Source: Chitinophagaceae bacterium
GTDB taxonomy: Bacteria; Bacteroidota; Bacteroidia; Chitinophagales; Chitinophagaceae
Length of the DNA stretch: 64,000 nt
NCBI GenBank assembly: GCA_013140985.1
Contig: JABFRU010000007.1
Location: 62,001 to 126,000, forward strand
Reading direction: 5' to 3'
In this document: positions 1-8,720 of the stretch, piece by piece
Position numbering within the stretch: position 1 is the first letter of the stretch
How the letters are laid out: each line of letters opens with the position of its first letter
The notes under the pieces: model-generated
Databases searched by the model: none
Seen by the model: only the letters and a program-made list of their open reading frames with translations
Told to the model about the DNA's origin: nothing
Program-made: the position numbers and the translations under genes

Positions 1-57
1 GGCTAGGTGCTATAGCATATCAATTGTATCAAAAATTTTGTAACTGTTAGACCTAAA

Positions 58-1038
58 TCACACCACCATCAAACTACACCCCCTCAGATCACTCCCATCC
101 ACTCTACCCAACACTTCAAAACTTCCATCAGCATTCAATCTTCCCACATCATCCGTAGCAATAAATGAACAGGAATAAATATTAGCAAGATCAATGATGT
201 TGATCGTACCGGAACCGGAACGGTTCACTGTAAAAGGATCTTCTTCATCCCGCATCAATATCTTCATCCAGGGCGGACAATTGAAAATGCCTTCGCCTTT
301 GGAGTAAGCCTGCGATAATAATTCTGTCATCCCATATTCAGAATGAACAGATGAAAGTTGAAATGCTTTTTTTAGAATATCATGTACTTCGGGTCGTATC
401 ATTTCTTTTCGCCGCCCTTTCATGCCCCCGGTTTCCATTACAATAGTATGTTGCAAAGGGAAGGAGAATTTTTCTGCAAAGTCAAGCAAGGCAAATGTTA
501 CACCGACCAGGAAGGTTGGTTGTTTTCTTTTGTCCAGTTCCTGCAATACAGCAGCCAATTGTTCATATTCATTCAGGTAAAATCCGCTTTGCGGATGTTC
601 ACTCAACTGCACCAGTTTATCCACCATATACACCAGCGATGAATTCTGCCTTTCTACATAAGAAGGCAATAAACCGATGATGCAATACTTATTGATTGGT
701 CCATAAAACTCTTCAAAGCCCTTCACAAAACTTTCTTCATATAACGAAAGATCCTTCACATAATGCTTGCTATTGATGCTGCCGGTGGTACCGCTGCTTT
801 CAAAAACAGCCTGCGGTTCAAACAAAGTCGTCTTTATTTGATGTGATTTGAAAAACCGAACCGGCAGAAAAGGGATGCGGGTAATATCATCAATGCCCGA
901 TGGGTCAACCTTCAATGCCTGCAGAAAATCCCTGTAAACCGGGTTGTTTTCCGCCTGGAAACGGAATATCTCCAAAGCCAGTGGCTCAATACTCTCCTCT
1001 TTTATCCCAAAAACTTTATCGTTCCATTGCAGCGGCAT
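58..1038 (-). CDS. LuxE-like acyl-protein synthetase / acyl-adenylating enzyme
   Basis: 326 residues, close to the usual length of LuxE-family (acyl-protein synthetase) enzymes, which activate an acyl group with ATP. The adenylate-forming signature SSGTTGS is at about residues 81-87. A later block HSEYGMTELLSQAY (about 232-245) resembles the YGMTE motif shared by this family and CoA ligases. No signal peptide or membrane segment is seen, so it should be cytosolic. No luciferase or acyl reductase gene is nearby, so light production is not implied; in Bacteroidota such genes usually stand apart from lux operons. The true substrate is unknown. The gene is alone on the minus strand and its ATG at 1036-1038 is followed upstream by an inverted repeat. 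Confidence 0.8.
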   Translation of the reverse strand: MPLQWNDKVFGIKEESIEPLALEIFRFQAENNPVYRDFLQALKVDPSGIDDITRIPFLPVRFFKSHQIKTTLFEPQAVFESSGTTGSINSKHYVKDLSLYEESFVKGFEEFYGPINKYCIIGLLPSYVERQNSSLVYMVDKLVQLSEHPQSGFYLNEYEQLAAVLQELDKRKQPTFLVGVTFALLDFAEKFSFPLQHTIVMETGGMKGRRKEMIRPEVHDILKKAFQLSSVHSEYGMTELLSQAYSKGEGIFNCPPWMKILMRDEEDPFTVNRSGSGTINIIDLANIYSCSFIATDDVGRLNADGSFEVLGRVDGSDLRGCSLMVV

Positions 1039-1076
1039 GGCTTGTTTGTGTTGTCTAATTCAGTAAATTTGAGATA

Positions 1077-1154
1077 TTTCCCACAAAGACACTAAGGACA
1101 CAAAGCTTGTTCTTCATTTTAATCTTTTTGTGTTCTTTGTGACCTCCGTGGGAA
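1077..1154. repeat. Imperfect inverted repeat, CACAAAG-type
   Basis: The left arm (1077-1105) begins TTTCCCAC and runs through AAAGACAC and GGACACAAAG. The right arm (1124-1154), read on the minus strand, begins TTTCCCAC and continues with GTCACAAAG and AACACAAA. It sits between two divergent genes. Sequences of this type recur in intergenic DNA of many environmental bacteria. I see it once here. Confidence 0.65.
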
Positions 1155-1207
1155 ACAAATCTTAAGCTGAAGCATTAACTAAATTTGTTTTCACCCAATT
1201 TAACCCG

Positions 1208-1672
1208 ATGAGGCTATTTGTTCCCCTGCTATCCATTCTTATTTTCATCGCAGTTGGCTGCGGCAAAGATAAGTTCCTGACAAAACCCACTATCACTATC
1301 AAAGAGATCAGCGGTAATTTCGTTCCGCTTAACGGAAGCCTGCAGGTAACACTCGAATGCACCGATAAAGAAGGCGATGTGCAAGATTCTGTTTTTGTCG
1401 TCAAGAACCGGTTGAATAAAAGGGTGGTGCCAACTATCAGGGATACGCTCCGTTATAAGTTCCCGGTATTTCCAACAAAAACCCGCACAGAAATAGTACT
1501 CACATTCGACTATCAAAGCATTTTATCTGCACAAAATCCGCCGTTCATTCCGGGTTCCAGTCCCGCACAACGGGAACTGGATACATTGGTGATAAAATTT
1601 GCAGTAAAGGATAATGCAGGGAATATCAGCGATACTGTCATTTCAAATATGATACAGGTTTTCAGGCAGTAA
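1208..1672 (+). CDS. Small lipoprotein of unknown function
   Basis: 154 residues with an N-terminal lipoprotein signal: a hydrophobic stretch followed by AVGC with Cys18. The rest is rich in beta-type sequence with alternating Asp, Thr and Val (for example ITIKEISG and KFAVKDNAG), like a single immunoglobulin-like or cadherin-like fold. The mature protein should be anchored to the outer or inner membrane and face the periplasm. It is followed after 30 nt by the UbiA-like gene on the same strand and may share its transcript. No specific role can be assigned. Confidence 0.8.
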   Translation: MRLFVPLLSILIFIAVGCGKDKFLTKPTITIKEISGNFVPLNGSLQVTLECTDKEGDVQDSVFVVKNRLNKRVVPTIRDTLRYKFPVFPTKTRTEIVLTFDYQSILSAQNPPFIPGSSPAQRELDTLVIKFAVKDNAGNISDTVISNMIQVFRQ

Positions 1673-1702
1673 ACCTGTACCGCTGGAAAGCGGGATTACC
1701 TA

Positions 1703-2554
1703 ATGTTTAAAAGACTTCTTCAATTTTATGTCTATAGCAACCTCTTCATTGCAGCCTGTGCAGTGCTGATGGTTTACCAGGCCGGTTGGCTATTGCTGGG
1801 AGAAGACCCTCCCTGTTTTCTCACAGGCTTTGTATTATTTTCTACTATTTGCAGTTATAGTTTTCATTGGTATCTCAGTTCCGGTTCTGTCATTCCATCT
1901 GAAAGGATACAGTGGTTGAAGAAATACAGGTTTATCCATATCATTCTTTTTATTACCGGCCTGGTGGGAGTTGGTTTTTTCTTTTATCATTTGCGGGAAT
2001 ATTGGTTTTGGTTATTGCTATCCGCCTTTGCTACTTTTTTATATTCTGCGCCAAAAATTCCTCATCCGTTATTTCGTTTATTAAGAAAAGTGGCGATCGG
2101 TAAAACGATCTTTCTCGCTTTTGTCTGGATGTATGTGACGAGTGTATTGCCTGTTATGGTGACCAATGCAGCATGGAACACTGGTTTTACACTATTTGCC
2201 ATCAGCCGTTTTTTTCTCATCTATGCTATTTGCATTTTGTTTGATTACCGTGACAGGCAGGATGATAAAGCGGCCGGCGTAAGAAGCCTGATCACTTATC
2301 TTGGCGAAAAGAGCATTACCGGGTTATTTTATTTTTCTATTCTTGTTTTTTTTGCTTCTACCCTTTTACTGCTTAATTATAATTATCGCCTGTTACCTGT
2401 CATTTTATTACTCATTCCGGGTGTCATCACAGCGGCCTTATATGATTATGCCAGGAAGAATTTCGGAGACATGTTCTATTATTTTGTCCTTGACGGCCTG
2501 ATGGCATTTTCGGCATTGCTTATGCTGGTATTTAGTTATTTTCGCATTTCTTAA
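1703..2554 (+). CDS. UbiA-like prenyltransferase family membrane protein
   Basis: 283 residues with about eight hydrophobic segments. The sequence DYRDRQDDKAAGVRSL at about 181-196 looks like the second Asp-rich motif of the UbiA superfamily (DxxxDxxxG..SL), which binds prenyl diphosphate through Mg2+. The first NDxxD-type motif is not seen at the expected place (near SYSFHWY, about 51-57), so the protein may be divergent or not a classical prenyltransferase. It lies 9 nt upstream of the M42 peptidase gene and probably shares its transcript. The substrate is unknown. Confidence 0.65.
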   Translation: MFKRLLQFYVYSNLFIAACAVLMVYQAGWLLLGEDPPCFLTGFVLFSTICSYSFHWYLSSGSVIPSERIQWLKKYRFIHIILFITGLVGVGFFFYHLREYWFWLLLSAFATFLYSAPKIPHPLFRLLRKVAIGKTIFLAFVWMYVTSVLPVMVTNAAWNTGFTLFAISRFFLIYAICILFDYRDRQDDKAAGVRSLITYLGEKSITGLFYFSILVFFASTLLLLNYNYRLLPVILLLIPGVITAALYDYARKNFGDMFYYFVLDGLMAFSALLMLVFSYFRIS

Positions 2555-2563
2555 AATCATTGC

Positions 2564-3670
2564 ATGGCAAAATCAACCAGGTCAAAAAAATCAATCGTTG
2601 GCGAGAAGTCATTACAGTTCTTCAGGTCCTATATCAATAATGCATCACCGGTAGGGTTTGAAACATGGGGCCAGAAACTCTGGATCGAATATTTGAAACC
2701 TTATGTGGACAGTTATTTCGTGGATCCATATGGTACAGCGGTCGGGATCATCAACCCCGATCACAAATTCAAAGTAGTAATAGAAGCTCATGCCGATGAG
2801 ATAAGCTGGTTCGTTAATTATGTAACAGCAGAAGGGCTGATCTATTTAAAGAGAAATGGTGGTGTTGATCACCAGACAGCGCCGGCCTCCCGTGTGCTTA
2901 TTCATGGAAAGAAGGGACCTGTAAAGGGAGTGTTTGGCTGGCCTGCTATTCACACAAGATTAGGATCAAGTGATAAAGAAACCAATCCGAAAACAGAAAA
3001 TCTCTGGTTGGATTGCGGCGCCCGGAACAAAAAAGAAGTGGAAGCATTGGGAATACATATCGGAGCAGTTGTTACTTACCAGGATGGTTTTGATGAGCTG
3101 GCCAATGGCAACTATGTAGGAAGAGCATTTGATAACCGTGTAGGCGGATTTATGATCGCTGAAGTAGCAAGGTTATTATCTGAAAATAAAAAGAAACTTC
3201 CCTTCGGCCTGTATGTAGTGAATGCAGTGCAGGAAGAAATTGGACTAAGAGGCGCTGAAATGATAGCAAGAAGGATCAAACCCAATATCGCCATCGTAAC
3301 CGATGTAACGCATGATACTACCACCCCCATGATCAATAAACATATTGAAGGCGATGTGAGCACAGGCAAAGGCCCTTCGCTTTCTTATGCGCCGGCTGTT
3401 CATAATAAATTATTGGCAATCGTTGAAAAAATAGCAAAAGATAAAAAGATACCTGTTCAATGGCGGGCATTGAGCCGCAGTACGGGAACAGATACCGATT
3501 CATTTGCTTATTCCAATGATGGTTGTCCTTCTGTTTTAATTTCTATTCCGCTCCGGTATATGCATACTACGGTTGAAATGCTGCATAAAGATGATATCGA
3601 TAATACGATCAGGCTGATGTATGAAACATTATTGACCTTATCGCCCAAAACCAATCTCAGTTATTTGTGA
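2564..3670 (+). CDS. M42 family aminopeptidase
   Basis: 368 residues, normal for M42 (glutamyl-aminopeptidase/deblocking aminopeptidase) metalloenzymes. Likely dinuclear metal-site residues are present in order: HAD at 76-78, D190 in FDNRVGG, the catalytic pair EE at 224-225 in QEEIG, D247 in VTDVTHD, and a late His in the MHTT block. It is cytosolic, since no signal peptide is seen, and in this family forms large tetrahedral assemblies that trim peptides. The stop overlaps the start of the next small gene (TGATG), so the two are translationally coupled. Confidence 0.9.
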   Translation: MAKSTRSKKSIVGEKSLQFFRSYINNASPVGFETWGQKLWIEYLKPYVDSYFVDPYGTAVGIINPDHKFKVVIEAHADEISWFVNYVTAEGLIYLKRNGGVDHQTAPASRVLIHGKKGPVKGVFGWPAIHTRLGSSDKETNPKTENLWLDCGARNKKEVEALGIHIGAVVTYQDGFDELANGNYVGRAFDNRVGGFMIAEVARLLSENKKKLPFGLYVVNAVQEEIGLRGAEMIARRIKPNIAIVTDVTHDTTTPMINKHIEGDVSTGKGPSLSYAPAVHNKLLAIVEKIAKDKKIPVQWRALSRSTGTDTDSFAYSNDGCPSVLISIPLRYMHTTVEMLHKDDIDNTIRLMYETLLTLSPKTNLSYL

Positions 3671-3843
3671 TGGATGAATTGCTATACATAGAACCCGGCA
3701 GCGGAAGTTATATCATACAGGTAATTGTGGCGGCTGTATTAGGCGCTGCTTTCTGGATCAGGATGTCGTGGCAACGGGTGAAAGCATTTTTTTTGGGCAG
3801 AAAATACAAACCAAAGGATAAGGAAGAAAAGAAAGCTCCTTAG
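3670..3843 (+). CDS. 57-residue membrane microprotein with a PGSGSY motif
   Basis: The ATG at 3670 shares its A with the TGA of the peptidase gene; stop TAG at 3841-3843. The protein starts MDELLYIEPGSGSY, has one membrane helix (about IIQVIVAAVLGAAFWI) and ends in a very basic, charged tail. Small proteins with a D/E-PGSGS start, one helix and a basic tail recur in bacteria, often near surface-polysaccharide or sulfatase-type genes. That recollection fits the glycan and phosphonate genes that follow, but I cannot prove the link. Its function is unknown. Confidence 0.7.
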   Translation: MDELLYIEPGSGSYIIQVIVAAVLGAAFWIRMSWQRVKAFFLGRKYKPKDKEEKKAP

Positions 3844-3981
3844 CTTTTTATTTACCCGGCAATAGTAACACAGATCATCGTCCCTTGCATTCCGCTTTTG
3901 ACGGAATTGTTGTTGATTTATCTTCCGGTGGAAGAGAAATTAGCAATCACTCTTCATCGTTCTGTTCTTTGTTCGCAAATG

Positions 3982-4050
3982 TTGCGCCCCTACGGGGCGC
4001 AAAAATCTAACCACATATCATTCTACCGATCTGTTGTCCCTACGGGACAA
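3982..4050. repeat. Pair of REP-like palindromes with CCCTACGGG cores
   Basis: The first palindrome is at 3982-4002 (TTGCGCCCC-TAC-GGGGCGCAA) and the second at 4034-4050 (TTGTCCC-TAC-GGGACAA). They share the core CCCTACGGG but differ outside it, with compensating changes that keep both stems paired. That argues for a selected structure rather than simple copying. They lie between convergent genes in a 220-bp stretch (3844-4063) with no other recognised content, and could act as transcription stops for both sides. Confidence 0.75.
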
Positions 4051-4063
4051 GAAGAACTTAATA

Positions 4064-5176
4064 TTACTTAGTTGATTTCCCAAGAATAAAATCAAGTCCT
4101 TCCTGATAAGATGCTTCGGAATTGAAAAATATTTCTTTTGCAAGCTGCTTCACCTTATCAGCAAATCCATATTGGAACAACCCCAGTTGTTTTATTTTCC
4201 CGGGAAGTTCATTTAATTTTTCCGGAAGGACGGTAATACCTAATTGACCCCTCAAACGATTTTCAACAGGTTCAATATTCAATTCTTTCCAAGCCGGGTT
4301 TGTTTCTTTCAATACAGTATCAATAAACAAAACAGGTCTTCCTGTGCCGAATGCAAATTCAAAAGCAATACCTGAACGGTCGGTGATCAGTATATCAGCC
4401 TGTGGTAAACTCTTTATTACATCCGGCTCTGTATCTATCCTCATTGAAGAATGTTTCTCCAGCATCTTTTTTATTCTCCGGAAACTCTTTTCCTTTCTTT
4501 TTTCATACTCCGGGTGAGACCGCAGCACCACATTATAAGGCAATTTTGATAGTTGATCCAATAACTCTTCAATACAGGTATCAAAGATGCAACCTTCAAA
4601 CCAGGAGGGGGCAACAAGGATCGTTGGTTTATCTTTATTATTGTTATTAGTCGCTTCATTATTCAATGCACCAATCAAAGGATAGCCGTACCCGATGAGC
4701 ACTTTTTGTTTTAATGGAATTCCCTGCTGTTCTTCTGCCTTTCTTATTTCATTGACCTGGTATTCTCCTGTGCAAAAGATCGCATCATAATTATTAAAAG
4801 CCTCCTTGCGATACTGTTGATGTGTACTTACAGCTGCATGAAACATATAAATATAAGTACCAACAGAAGGTGATCTCTTAAATAAAAAATTGCCAAGATC
4901 AGGCATGGTCATCACCATCACATCTGCCTTTATTTTTTTGAAAAGAAGTCCCAGCATCCATTTAATATAAAATACCTGCAAGTCCTTTGGAGCATCATTC
5001 AACAGCGGGTCATTGGCATCAGAAGTGATATAAGTTATTTTTACATTGTTTGCGAGCAGGTCTTTTATCAATCTTTCAAAATATTGGTAATAATGACGGC
5101 TCTCCGAATAAAATACAACCTGCATTTTCTCCTTCAGCAGCCGGTTCACTTGTTTATATTCTGAAAAAAATCCCAT
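4064..5176 (-). CDS. CDP-glycerol glycerophosphotransferase-like (TagB/TagF family) enzyme
   Basis: 370 residues. The family features are VVLRSHPE (216-223) and the TDRSGIAFEF block (265-274), which corresponds to the nucleotide-binding TDYSS/SG motif of TagB/TagF-type polymerases and phosphotransferases. Those enzymes move a phosphoglycerol or similar group from a CDP-activated donor onto a glycan or lipid carrier at the inner face of the membrane. It is the last gene of the phosphonate operon, 2 nt after the dehydrogenase gene. From this position I infer that it transfers a CMP-activated phosphonate rather than glycerol phosphate. That is inference only; the fold assignment is firmer than the substrate. 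Confidence 0.75.
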   Translation of the reverse strand: MGFFSEYKQVNRLLKEKMQVVFYSESRHYYQYFERLIKDLLANNVKITYITSDANDPLLNDAPKDLQVFYIKWMLGLLFKKIKADVMVMTMPDLGNFLFKRSPSVGTYIYMFHAAVSTHQQYRKEAFNNYDAIFCTGEYQVNEIRKAEEQQGIPLKQKVLIGYGYPLIGALNNEATNNNNKDKPTILVAPSWFEGCIFDTCIEELLDQLSKLPYNVVLRSHPEYEKRKEKSFRRIKKMLEKHSSMRIDTEPDVIKSLPQADILITDRSGIAFEFAFGTGRPVLFIDTVLKETNPAWKELNIEPVENRLRGQLGITVLPEKLNELPGKIKQLGLFQYGFADKVKQLAKEIFFNSEASYQEGLDFILGKSTK

Positions 5177-5178
5177 TG

Positions 5179-6213
5179 TTAAAGATATTCCCGTATCAGT
5201 TGTTTTAGTTTCTCCCTGTCAAACGGAGCCGGGTTGTTCGCAAAGCGTTCTTGATTCACTTCATCAAGCAGTTTATCAAGAACATTCTCTTTATCCAAAT
5301 TCAATCCGGAAAAGCTGGTCGCTAATCCCGCCTGTTCCATTATTTGCCGGATCATTTCCCTGGCCCCGGATTCATTCCTTACTTTTAATAAAGAACAAAG
5401 TTCTTCTTGCGGCGCATTATATAAAAAAAATGCCGGCAGAAATAAAGCCACTGCCTGTCCATGGGGAATATCATGATTGGTCGTCAGATAATAAGATAAT
5501 GCATGAGGGCCTGTTGTTCTTGTGATATTAATAGCCCTGCCGGCGAGGTTAGAAGCCATCAACATTTTTCTTCTTGTACCCGGCGATGGTTGCCCGACAG
5601 TTTTCAGGAAAGACTCTTCCCACCATTCAATACAGCCGGTTGCAAATCGCTTTGATTCATCTGTTGCATTTACATTCCAAAAAGATTCTATAGCCTGTGA
5701 AAAAGCATCCATGCCACTTACAGCAGTTTGATAAGGCGATACAGAATAAGTAAGCACAGGATCAAGAACAACCAGTTGCGGCAATAAGCTTTCATGAACC
5801 AGCGAATACTTTTTTTTATCCCTGTAAACTACTGCAAAATGAGTGGCTTCACTACCCGAACCTGCTGTAGTTGGAATGGCAATGAAATAAGGAACGGCCA
5901 ACCCCAACTGAATGCAACGATAAACAATGCCTTTAGCAAGATCTATTACACTTCCGCCTCCAATAGCAACGATGGCCTGCGATGTATTGTTTGAAAACTC
6001 ATTGAATGCTCTTTCTACTTCTTCTTCCTCCACAATTGCACCCGATCTTACATAATGAGTAATAGAAAGTCCTTTAAATAAACCCGGGTGATCTGCTAAC
6101 TGAAAATGCTTTCCTGTGATGAGAAATACTGATGGATACCTGTTCTTAATTGCCGCAGGCAATTGGTTTATAGAATTCTCCCCCTGTATGAGTCTTTGTG
6201 CTGCACTCATCAT
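5179..6213 (-). CDS. Iron-type alcohol dehydrogenase, probable phosphonoacetaldehyde reductase
   Basis: 344 residues of the group III (iron-containing) alcohol dehydrogenase family: GGGSVID for the nucleotide at 85-91, PTTAGSGSEAT at 114-124, and metal ligands D169, H238 (GPHALS) and H251 (IPHG). The usual third His four residues after D169 is Gln173 here. In other phosphonate pathways a member of this family (PhpC-type) reduces phosphonoacetaldehyde to 2-hydroxyethylphosphonate. The gene start overlaps the decarboxylase stop by 4 nt, which supports that role. No PhnW-type aminotransferase is seen, so hydroxyethylphosphonate is a more likely product than aminoethylphosphonate. Confidence 0.78.
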   Translation of the reverse strand: MMSAAQRLIQGENSINQLPAAIKNRYPSVFLITGKHFQLADHPGLFKGLSITHYVRSGAIVEEEEVERAFNEFSNNTSQAIVAIGGGSVIDLAKGIVYRCIQLGLAVPYFIAIPTTAGSGSEATHFAVVYRDKKKYSLVHESLLPQLVVLDPVLTYSVSPYQTAVSGMDAFSQAIESFWNVNATDESKRFATGCIEWWEESFLKTVGQPSPGTRRKMLMASNLAGRAINITRTTGPHALSYYLTTNHDIPHGQAVALFLPAFFLYNAPQEELCSLLKVRNESGAREMIRQIMEQAGLATSFSGLNLDKENVLDKLLDEVNQERFANNPAPFDREKLKQLIREYL

Positions 6214-7334
6214 TTTTTATTTAACTCATTCATCAGATCTTCTTTCCATTTTGCCGGCTGCCCCGCCGGGCGACCCAGGTTGCTGCGGCTTTCCTTGTTC
6301 GTTCTTATTTCCACAAATTGCAGTAATGAAGAATTAAGCCCATTTTGCAGCCATTCATTTAATTCATTTTCATTGTTGATACAGATCACATTTGGATAGC
6401 CGCTGGCATTTGCAATGCCACAACAATCAGCGAAAAATCCTTCTGTCGGCTGCCCCCCTACCGATTCATGACTACCATTATTGATAACGATATGAATGAA
6501 ATCATTTTTTGCATGATGGGCTATCGTTGGCAACGAGCCCATCTGCATCAGCAAGGCGCCGTCACCATCCAATACAATTATTTTTTTGTCCGACTGCATT
6601 TTCAAACCCAGTGCAACATGATTGGCATGACCCATGGCGCCGACACTCAATAAATATTTTTTTATTCTCCTGCCGGCCATTTCATTCTGCTCATAAAATT
6701 CTCTCCCGATCTTCCCAGTTGTACACACCACAAGTTCATCCCCACTTAATTTACCGATCAACGCTTTAATCACTTCTTCTCTCATCAATTCATGCTTGTT
6801 TGTTTCTTGCACACCTTCATACTTCTCAAAAATACTTTCCGGCACTATTAACGCTACGGGTCTTTGTTCTTTTTTTGCAATAACAATTGCTTCACTGATT
6901 CTTTTAAATGAAGATGTTTCGTCTGTATCCAAAGTGCAGCAGGGAATTTCCAGTGTATCCAATAACTGCATCATTATCCGGCCCATCTTTGAATGCTGCG
7001 GTTCATCTTTGGTTCCCGGCTTTCCTCTCCAACCGATCATCAGTAACATCGGCACTGCATACATTTCCTTATCTGCCAGTGATGTCAGTGGATTAATGAT
7101 ATTACCAAGACCCGAATTTTGCAAATACACTAATGGTATTTTGTTCGTCCGGAAATGATAGCCCGATGCTAATCCAATTGCTAACCCTTCGTTAGCTGTA
7201 CTAACATGTTCACCGGAAGAAGAATGGTCCTGTATATATTTCAGAAAGTCTTTCAGCAATGAATCCGGCACACCGGTATAGAAATCAATTCCCTGCCCTT
7301 TCAAAAAATTGTATAGCTTTTCAGGAAGGATCAT
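6210..7334 (-). CDS. ppd: Phosphonopyruvate decarboxylase
   Basis: 374 residues, typical for the thiamine-diphosphate phosphonopyruvate decarboxylases that pull the unfavourable PEP mutase reaction forward by making phosphonoacetaldehyde and CO2. Visible features are the cofactor-activating Glu in TANEG (E49), the diphosphate-binding [10 protein letters not shown] (GDG at 257-259) and NNGSH (285-289), the usual closing part of the ThDP motif. It is cytosolic. The start codon lies 14 nt inside the end of the PEP mutase gene, and the stop overlaps the dehydrogenase gene, so the three steps are translated together. Confidence 0.93.
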   Translation of the reverse strand: MILPEKLYNFLKGQGIDFYTGVPDSLLKDFLKYIQDHSSSGEHVSTANEGLAIGLASGYHFRTNKIPLVYLQNSGLGNIINPLTSLADKEMYAVPMLLMIGWRGKPGTKDEPQHSKMGRIMMQLLDTLEIPCCTLDTDETSSFKRISEAIVIAKKEQRPVALIVPESIFEKYEGVQETNKHELMREEVIKALIGKLSGDELVVCTTGKIGREFYEQNEMAGRRIKKYLLSVGAMGHANHVALGLKMQSDKKIIVLDGDGALLMQMGSLPTIAHHAKNDFIHIVINNGSHESVGGQPTEGFFADCCGIANASGYPNVICINNENELNEWLQNGLNSSLLQFVEIRTNKESRSNLGRPAGQPAKWKEDLMNELNKK

Positions 7335-8634
7335 AATTTTTAGGAATTAATTTAAGCAGTTCGTTTACGGAGATCAATTTTTCCTCTGCCTCTTTACTGC
7401 GGTCATGCTGAAGAATGGATTGTGCTGTTGCCAGCATTGAAGGATAGGCGCTTCGCAAAAGATGATTCGCATACACCACAATATTAAACCCCGCATCCTG
7501 TAATTGCTGCCAGCTAATATCATTATAAGTAGTAGGAACAGCTACCAGCGGGGCTTTGTTTTCAAGCTGGCCATATTGCTTCGCAAATTGCAGTACTTCT
7601 GTTCCATCATTTGATTTACTATGGATCATGATGCCATCCACACCGGCTTTGATATATGCTTTTGCCCTTGTGATCGCATCGTCAACAGTTTTTCCCAGGA
7701 TCAGACTTTCTATGCGGGCAATGATCATAAAATCTTTGGTCACACAACTTTTCTTGCCAGCTTTTATCTTTTCGCAAAAAGCATCAATAGTTTCCTGCTC
7801 CTGTGTTGATTGATCTTCCAGTAAAGAATTTCTTTTCAAACCGATCTTATCTTCAATAATGATCGCTGAAACGCCCAGCCTTTCCAGTGAACGAACGGTA
7901 AAAACAAAATGCTCCGTCTTGCCGCCGGTATCGCCATCAAAGATCAGCGGCTTGGTCGTTACTTCCAGTATATCATGCAATGTTTGCAATCTTGAAGTGA
8001 TATCAACCGCCTCAATATCCGGTTTGCCTTTCATCATCGAATCAGTAAGACTGCTGATCCAGATCGCATCAAATTCATTCACTGAACCTTTGTCATTGGT
8101 GAACGAAGTGTTTTCAACAATTAATCCGCTTAATCCATTATGCGCTTCCAATACTCTCATGCAAGGTTTCACTGCCAATATTCTTTTCAATCTTTTCAAA
8201 CGGTTCTCAGGAGTAGTGCCTGCTTCTTTCAATGCTTTTTGAATAGACGTAGAACTAATACCCCCTGTATAAGGCACTTCTACCAATTCACCTCCCCACC
8301 CTTTCAAAGTATCAATTACTTTTTGCCGTGTTGCCTGCTGAACACCTGTTCTCCAGTCATCGCCATGCACCACATAGTCCGGTTTAATTTTTTGAAGATT
8401 AGCTGTGTAATCAAGTGTGTGTTGCGCCACCACTTCACTTACTCCTGCAATATTCTCAATAATGATCTTCCGCTGTTCATACGACAAATAAGGAACTCTT
8501 TTATAAGAAGCAATAGCTTCATCCGTCAGCAGGCCAATAATGACACGTCCCAATTTTTTGCCGGTAGTAATAACATTGAGGTGGCCGGGATGTACCAGGT
8601 CGGCGCTCATTCCTATATAAACTGTCTTTTCCAT
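7321..8634 (-). CDS. pepM: Cytidylyltransferase-phosphoenolpyruvate mutase fusion
   Basis: 437 residues from the ATG at 8632-8634. An in-frame extension to 8703 exists, but [18 protein letters not shown] is the natural start of the first domain. Residues 1-135 are a TagD/PCYT-like nucleotidyltransferase with HPGH (15-18) and ISSTSI (126-131). Residues from about 150 are a PEP mutase with DGDTGG (233-238) and the diagnostic EDK-x5-NS (261-270), which separates mutases from lyases. The mutase makes the C-P bond (PEP to phosphonopyruvate). The other domain can be expected to activate the final phosphonate with CTP, as the separate enzyme PntC does for aminoethylphosphonate. It is the first gene of a four-gene operon. 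Confidence 0.93.
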   Translation of the reverse strand: MEKTVYIGMSADLVHPGHLNVITTGKKLGRVIIGLLTDEAIASYKRVPYLSYEQRKIIIENIAGVSEVVAQHTLDYTANLQKIKPDYVVHGDDWRTGVQQATRQKVIDTLKGWGGELVEVPYTGGISSTSIQKALKEAGTTPENRLKRLKRILAVKPCMRVLEAHNGLSGLIVENTSFTNDKGSVNEFDAIWISSLTDSMMKGKPDIEAVDITSRLQTLHDILEVTTKPLIFDGDTGGKTEHFVFTVRSLERLGVSAIIIEDKIGLKRNSLLEDQSTQEQETIDAFCEKIKAGKKSCVTKDFMIIARIESLILGKTVDDAITRAKAYIKAGVDGIMIHSKSNDGTEVLQFAKQYGQLENKAPLVAVPTTYNDISWQQLQDAGFNIVVYANHLLRSAYPSMLATAQSILQHDRSKEAEEKLISVNELLKLIPKNYDPS

Positions 8635-8720
8635 ATTAATCCGGTGCCGAAAATAAACTATTCCTGCCGCCAAAGGAAGAGTATCTTTAAATTTACGCAT
8701 CAAAAACTATTGCCTGAACA

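Noticed and set aside
58-1038. LuxE-like gene as evidence of a light-producing system
   Set aside because: No luciferase, reductase or thioesterase gene is nearby. LuxE-like proteins occur widely without lux operons.
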